Counted from the stretch's first letter, positions 16,999 to 25,894 are shown. The stretch is 64,000 bases of DNA from Mesobacillus boroniphilus (GCF_018424685.1 NZ_QTKX01000002.1:248001-312000), one strand, 5' to 3'. Notes: generated by a model not told the origin, from the letters alone. Program-made: numbers and translations.

Positions 16999-17847
16999 AT
17001 GAACAGAACAATGATTACCGCGACTAATACATTATCCCAGCTGCAAAAGCAGATGGACCTGATCAGCAACAATCTTGCGAATATTGATACGGCTGGATAC
17101 AAACGCCGTGAAGCGTCTTTTACCGACCTGCTTGTGCAGGAATACCGGAATCAGCCGAATAATGCTTTGGAGCCGCAGAACCGAATGACTCCTTTTAACA
17201 TTCGTCAGGGTACAGGTGCAAGGCTGGGTCAAATTCAGCTGACCCTTTCCCAGGGCAGCCTAAAATCAACTGGCCGTGCGCTTGATACTGCATTTACGGC
17301 AGAAGGCCAATTTTACCGGGTGATGGTCCAGAATGAAGATGGCAGCTCAGCGATGAGGCTGACTCGCAATGGTGCACTTTACCTGTCGCCGCTTACTGAT
17401 AATGAATCAATGCTTGTCAATAGCGATGGACATGCTATCCTTGATGAGAACAACCAGCCAATCACAATAACCGGTAATGTGAAAAACTTTAATATTAATA
17501 AATCAGGTCTTTTAACAGCAGAAATGTACGATGGGACAAGCCAAGAAGTGAATCTTGGTGTAATATTGATTAATAAGCCTCAATTTTTAGAGCAAAAAGG
17601 GGCGAATCTGCTTGGGTTGCCAGACAACCTGGCTGAGCTTGGGGTAACCGAGGAAGAGGTAATGACTAACCTAATTGGCCCTTTGAGGAATCAAATCGCC
17701 ATCCAGCAAGGTGAGCTCGAACAATCGAATGTAGATATGAGCAAAGAAATGACGGATTTAATCAATGTACAGCGGAGCTACCAGTTCCACTCGAAATCGA
17801 TTACACTGGCCGACCAAATGCTCGGACTAGTGAACGGAATCCGTTAA
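16999..17847 (+). CDS. flhP: Flagellar hook/rod protein FlhP
   Basis: 282 residues, paralogous to FlhO. It has the N-terminal rod motif DLISNNLANIDTAGYKRREAS and the C-terminal LEQSNVDMSKEMTDLINVQRSYQFHSKSI. It is exported through the flagellar type III apparatus and assembled into the rod. The ATG is preceded by GAGGT. It is cotranscribed with flhO, and an EpuA-like gene follows 19 nt downstream. Confidence 0.93.
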   Translation: MNRTMITATNTLSQLQKQMDLISNNLANIDTAGYKRREASFTDLLVQEYRNQPNNALEPQNRMTPFNIRQGTGARLGQIQLTLSQGSLKSTGRALDTAFTAEGQFYRVMVQNEDGSSAMRLTRNGALYLSPLTDNESMLVNSDGHAILDENNQPITITGNVKNFNINKSGLLTAEMYDGTSQEVNLGVILINKPQFLEQKGANLLGLPDNLAELGVTEEEVMTNLIGPLRNQIAIQQGELEQSNVDMSKEMTDLINVQRSYQFHSKSITLADQMLGLVNGIR

Positions 17848-17866
17848 GAGGGGAAGAACAATCAAA

Positions 17867-18130
17867 ATGGCTTTGAACAAGAATAATCAAGAAGCAATAA
17901 CGCGTGAAGAAGTGAAAAAGGAAAAGAAAAAAACACGCGAAAAAAAGAAAAGAATCCGGGTTCGCCTTATTCCGATCTGGCTTCGGATTATTATTGTGCT
18001 CGTTCTTTTAGCTGCGAGCATTGTGCTTGGCGCCATGTTCGGCTATGCAGTTATGGGCGGAGGCAAAGCAATGGATGTTTTTGAGAAGTCAACTTGGACT
18101 CATATTATAGATCTGGTAAATGGAGAATAA
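17867..18130 (+). CDS. EpuA-type small membrane protein (annotated elsewhere as RNA polymerase subunit beta-like)
   Basis: 87 residues: a highly charged N-terminus (KKEKKKTREKKKRIRVRLIPIWLR), one membrane helix (about 43-65) and a short C-terminus ending in HIIDLVNGE. This is the layout of the EpuA family (DNA-directed RNA polymerase subunit beta in some databases, a misleading name). The function is not established. GAGGGGAAG lies upstream. It is the last gene of the flhO operon before a strong terminator, a context also seen in B. subtilis relatives. Confidence 0.75.
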   Translation: MALNKNNQEAITREEVKKEKKKTREKKKRIRVRLIPIWLRIIIVLVLLAASIVLGAMFGYAVMGGGKAMDVFEKSTWTHIIDLVNGE

Positions 18131-18138
18131 TTTTTCGG

Positions 18139-18167
18139 AAGGAAGGGAGATTTCCCTTCCTTTTTAT
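18139..18167 (+). terminator. Rho-independent terminator of the flhO operon
   Basis: GGAAGGGA / TCCCTTCC form a perfect 8-bp stem with a short loop, followed by five T. Confidence 0.9.
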
Positions 18168-18218
18168 TTGGGTTTTTTAGTACAATGGTTAGTAAGTGTT
18201 AGTAGGAGGTACTAAAAA

Positions 18219-18641
18219 ATGATGGACATCACCCAAATCAAAGAAATCATCCCGCACCGCTATCCATTTTTACTCGTTGATAAAATTCTGGAAATCGAAG
18301 AAGGAAAAAGGGCAGTCGGCATCAAGAATGTTACTGCGAACGAAGAATTCTTCAACGGGCATTTCCCTGATTACCCGGTCATGCCTGGTGTGCTGATCGT
18401 GGAAGCACTGGCTCAGGTCGGAGCAGTTGCCGTGTTGAAACTTGAAGAGAACCGCGGCAAAATCGGCTTTTTCGCCGGCATCGACAATTGCCGCTTTAAA
18501 AGACAGGTAAAACCAGGCGACCAGCTTAGGCTGGAAGTTGAGATGATCAAGCTGCGCGGACCGATTGGTAAAGGAAAAGCAGTCGCGACTGTAGACGGCG
18601 AGTTGGCTTGTGAAGCGGAGATTACGTTTGCGATTAAATAA
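18219..18641 (+). CDS. fabZ: (3R)-hydroxyacyl-ACP dehydratase FabZ
   Basis: 140 residues. The hot-dog-fold motif [21 protein letters not shown] carries the catalytic pair H48 and E62. The enzyme dehydrates 3-hydroxyacyl-ACP in fatty acid elongation in the cytoplasm. Start ATG with AGGAGGT 8 nt upstream. It has its own terminators on both sides, so it is probably monocistronic. Its place after the flhO operon matches ywpB of B. subtilis. Confidence 0.95.
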   Translation: MMDITQIKEIIPHRYPFLLVDKILEIEEGKRAVGIKNVTANEEFFNGHFPDYPVMPGVLIVEALAQVGAVAVLKLEENRGKIGFFAGIDNCRFKRQVKPGDQLRLEVEMIKLRGPIGKGKAVATVDGELACEAEITFAIK

Positions 18642-18646
18642 TGTAG

Positions 18647-18678
18647 AGGACCCAATTGATTTTGGGTTCTTTTTTTTA
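18647..18678 (+). terminator. Rho-independent terminator after fabZ
   Basis: GGACCCAA pairs with TTGGGTTC through one wobble, followed by eight T. Confidence 0.85.
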
Positions 18679-18869
18679 TAAAACAATTTCATAAAGTGGA
18701 TATTGCATTAATCGCATTTTTTAGGCAATATCCACTAGGTATCTTTACAGGGTAATTTTTTACAAAAAAAACAAAAAAATCATGCAAGTTTTTTTCATTG
18801 ATGGGCAATATAACAGCAGACCCGTGCAACAGGTCTCAAAATACCTATTAATGAAAGGGGCTTTTACTC

Positions 18870-19157
18870 ATGAAGAAAAAGCTATTAATGTTAATCGGTG
18901 GTTCCTTGCTATCGGCTATGTTCCTTGCAGGCTGTGCGAATGACCAGGATCCTCCTCCAGATGATGATGTGGATATCGAGAATCCAGTTGATGAAAATGG
19001 CGACATGAATGACAATGACATGCTCGATGATAACAACGGTGATGACGATATCAACACAGAAAATGATGGCGACATGATGGAAGATGACAACGAGCCTGGA
19101 GAAGATATTATTGAAGATCAGATCGACATGCAAGATGAAGACAATAAGGATGAATAA
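18870..19157 (+). CDS. Small, extremely acidic lipoprotein of unknown function
   Basis: 95 residues. A signal peptide ends in the lipobox LAGC (C22). The mature 74 residues are almost only D, E, N, M, G and I, with runs such as DDDVDIENPVDENGDMNDND, and contain no basic residue until the last few. It should sit on the outer face of the membrane as a flexible polyanion. The ribosome binding site AAAGGGG is present, and a perfect terminator follows. I know of no named family. Cation binding is possible but unproven. Confidence 0.75.
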   Translation: MKKKLLMLIGGSLLSAMFLAGCANDQDPPPDDDVDIENPVDENGDMNDNDMLDDNNGDDDINTENDGDMMEDDNEPGEDIIEDQIDMQDEDNKDE

Positions 19158-19164
19158 TGAAAAA

Positions 19165-19196
19165 GGGCAGGAGAGTGATCCTGCCCATTTATTTTG
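19165..19196 (+). terminator. Rho-independent terminator after the acidic lipoprotein gene
   Basis: GGGCAGGA / TCCTGCCC form a perfect 8-bp stem with a 6-nt loop, followed by ATTTATTTT. Confidence 0.85.
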
Positions 19197-19201
19197 CACA
19201 T

Positions 19202-19230
19202 AAAAAAACTCCAGCCAGTCAGCAGGAGTT
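19202..19230 (-). terminator. Rho-independent terminator of ywpF
   Basis: On the minus strand AACTCC and GGAGTT close a 12-nt loop and are followed by seven T, immediately after the ywpF stop. Confidence 0.75.
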
Positions 19231-19233
19231 CTG

Positions 19234-19668
19234 TTACACTTTTTTCGGCTGCAAAATCTGCGGCCTTGTTATGATTTTTTCCTTGAATTCAGAAAGTAAA
19301 TCCTCGCCTTTGTATCCTTTATCAAGCAGGTACTCCAGCAGTTTTTCCGGATAATCGCTCTTCGGTTTAGTGAGCTTACCTGTTAAAAGGATGCTGGCAT
19401 GTGTCTTCAGCTTCTTAACGCAGCAAACTTTTGTCACGAAAGCTGCCGGGTCATTCTCTCGTTTGGTGATGACGACTTGGACGATGATTTCTTTGTCGTT
19501 GTCGCATGCATCCTGGAAATAGGGAATATATTTATGATTAGTAAAAACTTCGACGAGCCACGTTCCTTTATCATCCTCTTTATTGATAATCAGGCCGTCT
19601 TCCATATCGATATCCACTAAAGCATCATCATCAGCAAGCTGCATTGAAATCAACTTAAACGTCTTCAT
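19234..19668 (-). CDS. ywpF: YwpF-like protein
   Basis: 144 residues from the ATG at 19668, which has GGGAGGTGG 5 nt upstream. The start MKTFKLISMQLADDDALVDIDMEDGLIINKED and the middle WLVEVFTNHKYIPYF fit the YwpF family, small cytoplasmic proteins of bacilli without known function. It is in the position of ywpF between fabZ and ssbB in B. subtilis, but there on its own strand; here it is transcribed against both neighbours. Confidence 0.8.
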   Translation of the reverse strand: MKTFKLISMQLADDDALVDIDMEDGLIINKEDDKGTWLVEVFTNHKYIPYFQDACDNDKEIIVQVVITKRENDPAAFVTKVCCVKKLKTHASILLTGKLTKPKSDYPEKLLEYLLDKGYKGEDLLSEFKEKIITRPQILQPKKV

Positions 19669-19765
19669 GTCAACCACCTCCCGTAATACTTGTCCAAATT
19701 ATAACACAGGATGAATCGAAAACGAAAAAAAGCCAGTTTGTCGAAAGAAAAATTTCTGAATTGGT

Positions 19766-19809
19766 AAAAATCATTTTTGATAGTATGTGAATTGTGAAAA
19801 ATTCAATTA
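19766..19809 (+). promoter_or_regulatory. Possible ComK box (K-box) upstream of ssbB
   Basis: A perfect AT-box AAAA-N5-TTTT occupies 19766-19778. A weaker one, AAAA-N5-ATTA, starts 18 nt further on at 19797. ComK sites consist of two AT-boxes separated by 8, 18 or 31 bp, and ssbB is a ComK-activated competence gene in B. subtilis. The second box is imperfect. Confidence 0.4.
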
Positions 19810-19928
19810 TCTGGAGTTAACTCGTTTATGTGATGCAGTTTTTACAGTCAAAACAAGGATTTTTGATATTTTACTGCAGCTCTAAAAAGGAATATCATCG
19901 GATTATCAAGGAGAAAGGAGATGAAAAG

Positions 19929-20327
19929 GTGATCAATCAAGTTACGTTGGTAGGCAGGCTGACGAGAGACCCGGAGCTCAGGTATACACCGGACGGCAAA
20001 GCGGTATCGAATATAACACTTGCGGTGAACCGGCATTATAAAAATGCCAGCGGGGAAATCGAGGCTGATTTTGTCCACTGCATCCTCTGGGGCAAAACGG
20101 CAGAAAACACGTCAAATTACTGTAAAAAAGGTTCTGTACTCGGTGTGACCGGAAGAATTCAGACGAGGAATTATGACAATCAGGAAGGTAAACGTGTCTA
20201 TGTGACAGAAGTCGTGGCCGAGGGAGTAAGGTTTTTAAGTTCAAAGCCGGCGAGCCCAAGGGAAACACCGCACCAGCAAAATGTTCCCCCAGCGCCGCCG
20301 CAAAGAGAGGAGCTTCCATTTGCATAA
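19929..20327 (+). CDS. ssbB: Single-stranded DNA-binding protein, competence type
   Basis: 132 residues. The OB-fold signature is intact: [20 protein letters not shown] at the N-terminus, then [22 protein letters not shown] and [23 protein letters not shown]. It coats single-stranded DNA. Start is the GTG at 19929, with AAGGAG 8 nt upstream; the frame is open upstream but homologues start with this segment. The tail is short and ends REELPFA, a weak acidic tip compared with DDDLPF of SsbA, which together with the ywpF neighbour supports SsbB (YwpH) rather than the replicative SsbA. Confidence 0.88.
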   Translation: MINQVTLVGRLTRDPELRYTPDGKAVSNITLAVNRHYKNASGEIEADFVHCILWGKTAENTSNYCKKGSVLGVTGRIQTRNYDNQEGKRVYVTEVVAEGVRFLSSKPASPRETPHQQNVPPAPPQREELPFA

Positions 20328-20526
20328 TGAAGCTGATTCAATTGAAAGGCTGCTAGTCAGCCTAATTAAAATGGTTGGAAAAAACAATGAGAAGGTCGAC
20401 GAACTCACCAAGCGTGTCCGCCAGCTCGAAATCGCCTCCAAAGAACTGCAAATCAACCGCGTCTACTCCTTCATCGCCGAACCTCCAAGACCAAATTCCA
20501 GCAGAAAAGAATATGCGAGAAAATAA
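20281..20526 (+). CDS. Possible small coiled-coil protein overlapping ssbB
   Basis: 81 codons from the ATG at 20281, overlapping the end of ssbB by 47 nt in another frame. The middle segment [21 protein letters not shown] has heptad spacing of a short coiled coil. No clear ribosome binding site precedes either ATG 20281 or ATG 20371, so the true start is uncertain and may be translationally coupled to ssbB. I do not recognise it. It could be a chance frame. Confidence 0.4.
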   Translation: MFPQRRRKERSFHLHNEADSIERLLVSLIKMVGKNNEKVDELTKRVRQLEIASKELQINRVYSFIAEPPRPNSSRKEYARK

Positions 20527-20632
20527 CAATGCAGAAAAAAGCACACTGACGAATTTTCCTCGAAAAAACCTCACAAAGGACCTTTGAGAGAGAAATTCAA
20601 TAACCCGATCTCCAATACACCCTCAATTTTTT

Positions 20633-20658
20633 AAGCCGGCTGTTTAGTCGGTTTTTTT
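20633..20658 (+). terminator. Rho-independent terminator after the ssbB operon
   Basis: AAGCCG pairs with CGGTTT via wobble, around a loop of 10 nt, followed by T7. Confidence 0.6.
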
Positions 20659-20790
20659 CTATTAAGAATGGTTGTCGAGCTGCCAGCATTTAGGTAAACT
20701 AAAGAGGCTGAACTCCTGCCCGCTCTTTGGGAGGATTTTATCGGTTATTGGCGAATAGGTATATGATTATCTATAAATTAGGAGGCAGTC

Positions 20791-21483
20791 GTGGATAAGA
20801 AGAAGTTAACTTTGATTGGTATGGTTGTAATTGCAGGTTTGCTGGTGTTTGTCGGTATTATGCTGGCCGGTAATCTGGGAAATAATCAAGCGGCAAACGG
20901 CGAGGCAAAGCAAGATCAAACACAAGAGGCAAACGAAGGTCCTGGCCAAGAGGCGAAAGAAGATACAGAGCAAGAGAAAAGCGAAGGTCCAAATCAAGAG
21001 ACGAAAAAACTGACAAAAGAAGAGAAGGCAGAAGCGAAGAAAGACCAGTCATATTTAGATTATGTTCCTACGATTACTGTAGATGGCCAGAAAATTGAGC
21101 TATATGAATTTGGTGATTGTATAAAAAAAGATGAAGAAGAGGATTCCTGTGTTAGAGTAACGGAGGAAGAGGCACTAAAAGGCAAAACAGCTTCAACCTT
21201 TGATCAAGGGGCTGAGCTTGAAATTAAAAATGTTCAATCATCTGGTGAAGTCGAAGATAAAAATTCCCCGACAGGCGGCGTAAGACGAATCGGCAGCTTC
21301 TCACTATCCAGAGATGGCGAAAGCCTTGGGCCTGGCGACATTGCTACCACGGTTAAAGAATTAGACGGAGAATACATAGAAACAATGAAACTCCCAAGCG
21401 AACCGGGATATTACACAGGGGTACTGGATAACAGCACACCAACAGGAAGCAAAAATTACGTCTTTCATTTCAATATTAAATAG
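20791..21483 (+). CDS. Membrane-anchored extracellular protein, paralogue A
   Basis: 230 residues. An N-terminal membrane helix (about 7-27) is followed by a disordered Q/E/K-rich linker (about 30-88) with imperfect repeats around EGPGQEAKEDTEQEK. A globular domain of about 140 residues follows. It starts YVPTITVDGQKIELYEFGDC and ends GSKNYVFHFNIK, with a pair of cysteines (in GDC and DSC) that could form a disulfide. The same domain forms most of the next gene. Start GTG with AGGAGGCA upstream. The family is not known to me, and its role is probably extracellular. Confidence 0.8.
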   Translation: MDKKKLTLIGMVVIAGLLVFVGIMLAGNLGNNQAANGEAKQDQTQEANEGPGQEAKEDTEQEKSEGPNQETKKLTKEEKAEAKKDQSYLDYVPTITVDGQKIELYEFGDCIKKDEEEDSCVRVTEEEALKGKTASTFDQGAELEIKNVQSSGEVEDKNSPTGGVRRIGSFSLSRDGESLGPGDIATTVKELDGEYIETMKLPSEPGYYTGVLDNSTPTGSKNYVFHFNIK

Positions 21484-21489
21484 ACACAC

Positions 21490-21518
21490 AAGCATGGGGT
21501 TATTCCTATGCTTTTTTT
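21490..21518 (+). terminator. Terminator between the two paralogues
   Basis: AGCATGGG and CCTATGCT form a stem with one mismatch, followed by seven T. Confidence 0.7.
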
Positions 21519-21588
21519 CAAATTTATGGAAGGGATTTAACCGGCGCCTGCGAATATGTCTTATAGATATTTTGACAGGGGGCATTGT

Positions 21589-22149
21589 ATGAAAAGGGTA
21601 TTTTTAATAGTTTGCATAGCAGCCGCAGCAGGATTTTCGGTATTTATAGGATACGAGCAAATGCTGGAGGCGAAGGAGCGGGAAAAAGATCTTGAGCATA
21701 TAACCTACCTTCCCGTTGTCACTGTCGGTGACCAAAAGTTAAAGCTGTATGAATACGGCCAGTGTAAAGAGGAGAGCGGAGAAGAGGAAGAAACAGAATT
21801 TGGCCCGAGCTCATGTGAAAATGTAACGGAGGAGGAAGCGCTTGAAGGAAAGACGGCAGCTGTATTTGAGATAGGTTCAGAGCTTACTATAAAAAAAATC
21901 ATGCCGTCCGGAGAGCTGGAGTTTAAAGAGGGACCTGCAAGGGGAGTGCGAAGGACGGTATCTGGTGGATACACAAAAGATGGCAAAAGTTTGGGACCTG
22001 CAGATATAAAGTTGATATATAAGGATTTGGAGAATGAATACCTGGAGACTGTAATACTGCCCAAAGAGCCTGGTTATTTTGTGGGAAGAATCGATTTAGG
22101 CACACCTTCAGGGCACAAAAATTATGTTTTTCATTTTAATTATAATTAG
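21589..22149 (+). CDS. Membrane-anchored extracellular protein, paralogue B
   Basis: 186 residues from the ATG at 21589, chosen for AGGGGG 7 nt upstream and the typical signal-anchor start MKRVFLIVCIAAAAGFSVFIGY. The domain is homologous to paralogue A: YLPVVTVGDQKLKLYEYGQC, then CENVTEEEALEGKTA, GGVRR-like RGVRR, KSLGPADI, and the end HKNYVFHFNYN. The two cysteines are conserved, while the long linker of paralogue A is missing. Tandem duplication with divergence is the simplest explanation. Confidence 0.8.
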   Translation: MKRVFLIVCIAAAAGFSVFIGYEQMLEAKEREKDLEHITYLPVVTVGDQKLKLYEYGQCKEESGEEEETEFGPSSCENVTEEEALEGKTAAVFEIGSELTIKKIMPSGELEFKEGPARGVRRTVSGGYTKDGKSLGPADIKLIYKDLENEYLETVILPKEPGYFVGRIDLGTPSGHKNYVFHFNYN

Positions 22150-22263
22150 AGGTACAGGGACTGGCATTTTTGAAAAAACCATAAAATGGATTATATTACA
22201 TTTTATAAAAATATAATATAATCTTGGAAGCTAGTAATTTTTTTTTGCGAGAGGAAAGTGTGT

Positions 22264-24906
22264 GTGAAAAAGTTCATTGCTGTGATGGGTTTTCTTTTCG
22301 TATTGTTTTTTGGCATGCAGCAGGCGGCTGCGGAGACGGTACCAGGTAATATCACTGAGGATACAACCTGGACAAAGGAGGGTTCTCCCTACAAGGTTGG
22401 TATCATCACGGTTTATCCGGGAGTCACATTAACGGTGGAGCCTGGTGTTGAAATTATCAATAATGGCAGCCCTTCATGGATTGATGTAAAGGGTAAAATC
22501 ATTGCCCGGGGAACGGCAGAGGAAAAAATCACCATCAATAATGTCCTCCTCAAAGGCTTTGATTTTGCGGGAAGTTCCATCAACATTGAACATGCGAACA
22601 TTGGCCGTACAAATGGAGGCTTCCTCATAACCTCAATGTATCGGGAGGTCGTCCTGAAGAACAATGAGTTTTCCGGCGGGGATATCAATATTGGTTCGCC
22701 ATTTACGAACATTTTGATAGAAAATAATCTTTTCCGGGATAATGCCTGGCTCGCCCTGAATAATGGGACGGCGAATATCCTGGTACAGAGGAACACATTT
22801 TTTAATAAAGAAGACTATTATCCGTCAATCAGGATGTCCTGCAGTGATCCGAACTGTAAAACTCCTAATATCACAATCAATGAGAATAACTTTTTTGGAT
22901 TCCCGACCTTTTTTGTAGAAGTGGAGAAGGGTGCAGGCCTTATATACAATGGGGCGAACAACTACTGGAGCACAACTGACACTTCCTTAATGAAGCGGCG
23001 AATCCTTGACGGTGCGAGGGAGGATAGACTTTATTCAACGGCTGTCCTTAACTACTCGCCAATTGCTTATAAACCAATCAATAATGGCCTTCTGTATGGG
23101 AATCTTGAAGCGCCGACTGTCAATAAAGTTGGTGAGTCAGATACAGCGGTTTCTGGGCTTACCGATGCTGACTCCACGGTAAAAGTATCGATAGACGGTG
23201 TCGTGATCGGGGAAGGAATATCAACGGCAGATGGTGCTTATGCAGTGGCAATTCCAAAACAGCCAGGCGGAGCAGGCCTGACTGTATATGCGGTAGACAG
23301 CTATGGAAGAATCAGTCCAGAAGCAACAGTAACAGTTGACGATACAACTGGGCCAGCTGCACCGCAGGTAAACAAGGTGAACGACCAGGCAACGAAGGTT
23401 GAAGGCAGTACAGAGCCTGGCGCAAGGATAATCGTCAAAATTAACGGCGTTGAACAAAGCGGAACCGCAGACCAAAATGGCAATTTTTCTTTGGAAATAA
23501 CACCGCAAAAAGCAGGAACTGTGATTGAAGTTCAGGCGGTTGATGCTGCGGGCAACATAAGTGAGATCACAAGGGTAACAGTCGTGGATGAGCATCCGCC
23601 TGCAACACCGGTGATCACTTCAGGTGAAGTGACGGACCAGTCGACATCCCTCCAGGGAACGGCAGAACCGCGCTCCAGGGTAATATTGCTGCAGGGTGAT
23701 CAAGTGATTCTCTCTGCCTATGCAGATAGCAATGGTTATTTTTCAATCACATTTAACCAGCCATTTAAAGGCGATTCTATCATTAATATTGTCGCTGAAG
23801 ATCTCGCCGGGAATGTCAGTGAGCAGGTCATCATGACGGTTAAAGACGTTACTGCTCCTTATGTCAATATCGATTGGGCTAAATACGTAACCGAGAAATC
23901 AACCGAAGTTTATGGCTATGCGGAGGCAGGAGCTTTTGTCGAGGTTTTAAAAAATGGAACGGTGATTGGCTCTGGCACGGCAAATGAGGGTGGGACTTTT
24001 GTGATCCCGATTCCAGTCCAGCCTGCAGGTGTTCAGCTGGTAATTAAAGCTGCTGATAAAGCTGGTAATACAGGCAGCGTCACGGTTACTGTCATTGACC
24101 TTCCTGATCCGCTGCCGTTAACAGTCGAGCCAATCAACACTCTTAGCACAATTTTAAAAGGCAAAACCGCACCGAATGTGTATGTGAACATCGAGATTGA
24201 TGGTGTTCGCCACGTAGTGAAGGCAGATGGAAACGGATATTTTGAATTAAAAATCGGGCCGCTAAAAGAAGGGACGACGGTTTCATTCCTTGCCAACAAT
24301 GATGAGGGCGACTACAGCGAGGAAGTTATCGTGTCAGTAACCTGGAAAGCTCCCGACGGCTGGTATAAAGCTGCCGATGGCTACTGGTATTACTACGTTC
24401 CAGGAACCGGCATATTAAAAACAGGCTGGCTGCTGTGGGGCGGGAAATGGTATTACCTCGAAGCAGACGGCAAAATGAAAATCGGCTGGAAGCAGCTAGG
24501 CAAGACATGGTATTACTTGAACCAAGACGGCTCCATGCGTGTAGGCTGGCTGACATATGGCGGCAAGGTGTACTACTTCCCGGCCAGCGGGGCAATGCAA
24601 ACAGGTCTCGCCACGGTTGGCGGGAAATGGTACTTATTTAGTGCGGACGGCGCAAGAAAAACCGGATGGCAAAAAGTAAGCACGAAATGGTATTACTTCA
24701 AAACCGATGGTGCAGGACAAACTGGCTGGGCCAAATTAGGAGGCAAATGGTACTACTTCAACAGCAGCGCCATCATGCAGACAGGCTGGATCAAACTCAG
24801 CGGCAAATGGTATTACCTCAACGCCAGCGGAGTCATGGTTACCGGCTGGAATACGATTGGCGGCAAACGCTACTACTTCAATTCTAGTGGAGTGTGGCTG
24901 TACTAA
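22264..24906 (+). CDS. Secreted surface protein: beta-helix, five Ig-like domains, nine cell-wall-binding repeats
   Basis: 880 residues from the GTG at 22264 (GAGG 9 nt upstream; the earlier GTG 22258 is too close). A signal peptide ends near QQAAA. Residues about 25-275 form a right-handed beta-helix-like region starting ITEDTTWTKEGSPYKVG. Then come five Ig-like domains of about 80 residues, each ending in a segment like VDAAGNISEITRVTV. The C-terminus has nine repeats of 20-22 residues of the type GWxxxGGKWYYFxxxGxMxT, the CW_binding_1 repeat seen in choline-binding and related wall-anchored proteins. The role is probably adhesive or structural. Its beta-helix domain recurs in the protein at 60567. 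Confidence 0.85.
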   Translation: MKKFIAVMGFLFVLFFGMQQAAAETVPGNITEDTTWTKEGSPYKVGIITVYPGVTLTVEPGVEIINNGSPSWIDVKGKIIARGTAEEKITINNVLLKGFDFAGSSINIEHANIGRTNGGFLITSMYREVVLKNNEFSGGDINIGSPFTNILIENNLFRDNAWLALNNGTANILVQRNTFFNKEDYYPSIRMSCSDPNCKTPNITINENNFFGFPTFFVEVEKGAGLIYNGANNYWSTTDTSLMKRRILDGAREDRLYSTAVLNYSPIAYKPINNGLLYGNLEAPTVNKVGESDTAVSGLTDADSTVKVSIDGVVIGEGISTADGAYAVAIPKQPGGAGLTVYAVDSYGRISPEATVTVDDTTGPAAPQVNKVNDQATKVEGSTEPGARIIVKINGVEQSGTADQNGNFSLEITPQKAGTVIEVQAVDAAGNISEITRVTVVDEHPPATPVITSGEVTDQSTSLQGTAEPRSRVILLQGDQVILSAYADSNGYFSITFNQPFKGDSIINIVAEDLAGNVSEQVIMTVKDVTAPYVNIDWAKYVTEKSTEVYGYAEAGAFVEVLKNGTVIGSGTANEGGTFVIPIPVQPAGVQLVIKAADKAGNTGSVTVTVIDLPDPLPLTVEPINTLSTILKGKTAPNVYVNIEIDGVRHVVKADGNGYFELKIGPLKEGTTVSFLANNDEGDYSEEVIVSVTWKAPDGWYKAADGYWYYYVPGTGILKTGWLLWGGKWYYLEADGKMKIGWKQLGKTWYYLNQDGSMRVGWLTYGGKVYYFPASGAMQTGLATVGGKWYLFSADGARKTGWQKVSTKWYYFKTDGAGQTGWAKLGGKWYYFNSSAIMQTGWIKLSGKWYYLNASGVMVTGWNTIGGKRYYFNSSGVWLY

Positions 24907-24913
24907 GAGAGAA

Positions 24914-24985
24914 AGCATGGGGACGTACCCTATGCTTCCTTCGTTTCGCTAAACGAAAGGAGCAAAGGGTACGTCCCTTTGCTCC
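24914..24985. repeat. 72-bp inverted-repeat element, copy A
   Basis: Two arms of about 33 nt (AGCATGGGGACGTACCC... and ...GGGTACGTCCCTTTGCT) form a nearly perfect long hairpin around TTTCGCTAAA. It lies between the converging stops of the surface protein gene (24906) and the gene at 24987, where it could terminate transcription from both sides. Confidence 0.9.
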
Positions 24986-24986
24986 T

Positions 24987-25781
24987 CTAATAATAATCAG
25001 GATACTTAACTGAAAGGTATTCTTTCCACTCATTCTCCATTTCAGTGATGGTTTTTCCATAAACTTTCTTGAAGTCCAAGCTGATGTCTGAGCTGTCGTA
25101 AATTTCAAAATAGAGCGAGGAACCATACTGGTCAATTAGATAGCTGGTAAAACTCCCAATCTTCATCCAAGTTGCATCGGCCACCTCGACATCTTCCTCT
25201 GTATAGGAAGTGGAATCCCACCCATAATAAATATGATCCACAAAGGTGGAATCGTTGAACAACCCCTCAATGCTTGCAACCTCTACATCTATATAGTCAG
25301 AATACATTTCATGAATGTATTCCGGGCCATCAATGAAATAGGCAGCAAGTCCAGTAGCCGTGAAGCGGCCTCTGTAAGCGGACTGTTCAAATAGGTTTGA
25401 GGTTATATTGTAATAAAAAAAATGTTCCTCGGCTTCAAGCTCAGGATCAAAATAGAGGGCAGAAGACATATACTCGTATCCATCTTTTGCGGTAACGTTA
25501 AATGTCAGTACATCGACAACAGGCATATCACCATTGGCAAATTCCAGGATTTCGACAATTTCCCGTTCCAGCTCCATTTGAAGTCCTTTTAGCTTCTCCA
25601 TTTCAAGATCGTCACTGTTCAACAAGCGGACATGGACTCCTCTTACATCAAATTCAAGGCTAGTAGGTACGTCTGCTTTTTCTTTCGAATCGGAAGATAT
25701 GGGCACTATGTCCGGTTTAAGATAAAAAAAATAAAAGAAAGCTGCTGTTAGTACAAGAAGTGGCAATATTATTCTTCTCAA
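24987..25781 (-). CDS. Exported peptidase-MA-like protein lacking the catalytic motif
   Basis: 264 residues, TTG start with CGGGGGAA about 9 nt upstream. One N-terminal membrane segment (residues 3-20) leads to an extracellular domain. The C-terminal half (WMKIGSFTSYLIDQYGSSLY ... VYGKTITEMENEWKEYL) resembles the end of peptidase-MA/gluzincin-like domains. Where such enzymes have HExxH and then EGLAEY, this protein has no HExxH and reads TGLAAYF. It is therefore likely a non-catalytic relative. The resemblance is from pattern only. Repeat copies A and B flank it. Confidence 0.65.
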   Translation of the reverse strand: MRRIILPLLVLTAAFFYFFYLKPDIVPISSDSKEKADVPTSLEFDVRGVHVRLLNSDDLEMEKLKGLQMELEREIVEILEFANGDMPVVDVLTFNVTAKDGYEYMSSALYFDPELEAEEHFFYYNITSNLFEQSAYRGRFTATGLAAYFIDGPEYIHEMYSDYIDVEVASIEGLFNDSTFVDHIYYGWDSTSYTEEDVEVADATWMKIGSFTSYLIDQYGSSLYFEIYDSSDISLDFKKVYGKTITEMENEWKEYLSVKYPDYY

Positions 25782-25894
25782 TTGTAGTATTCCCCCGAAA
25801 CTTAATTGGTCAAATTTGGATTAATCCAATATAACTATAACATGGGAAAAAGTAACAAAACCAAAAGAATATTCGACAATTTCTTTGATCGATA

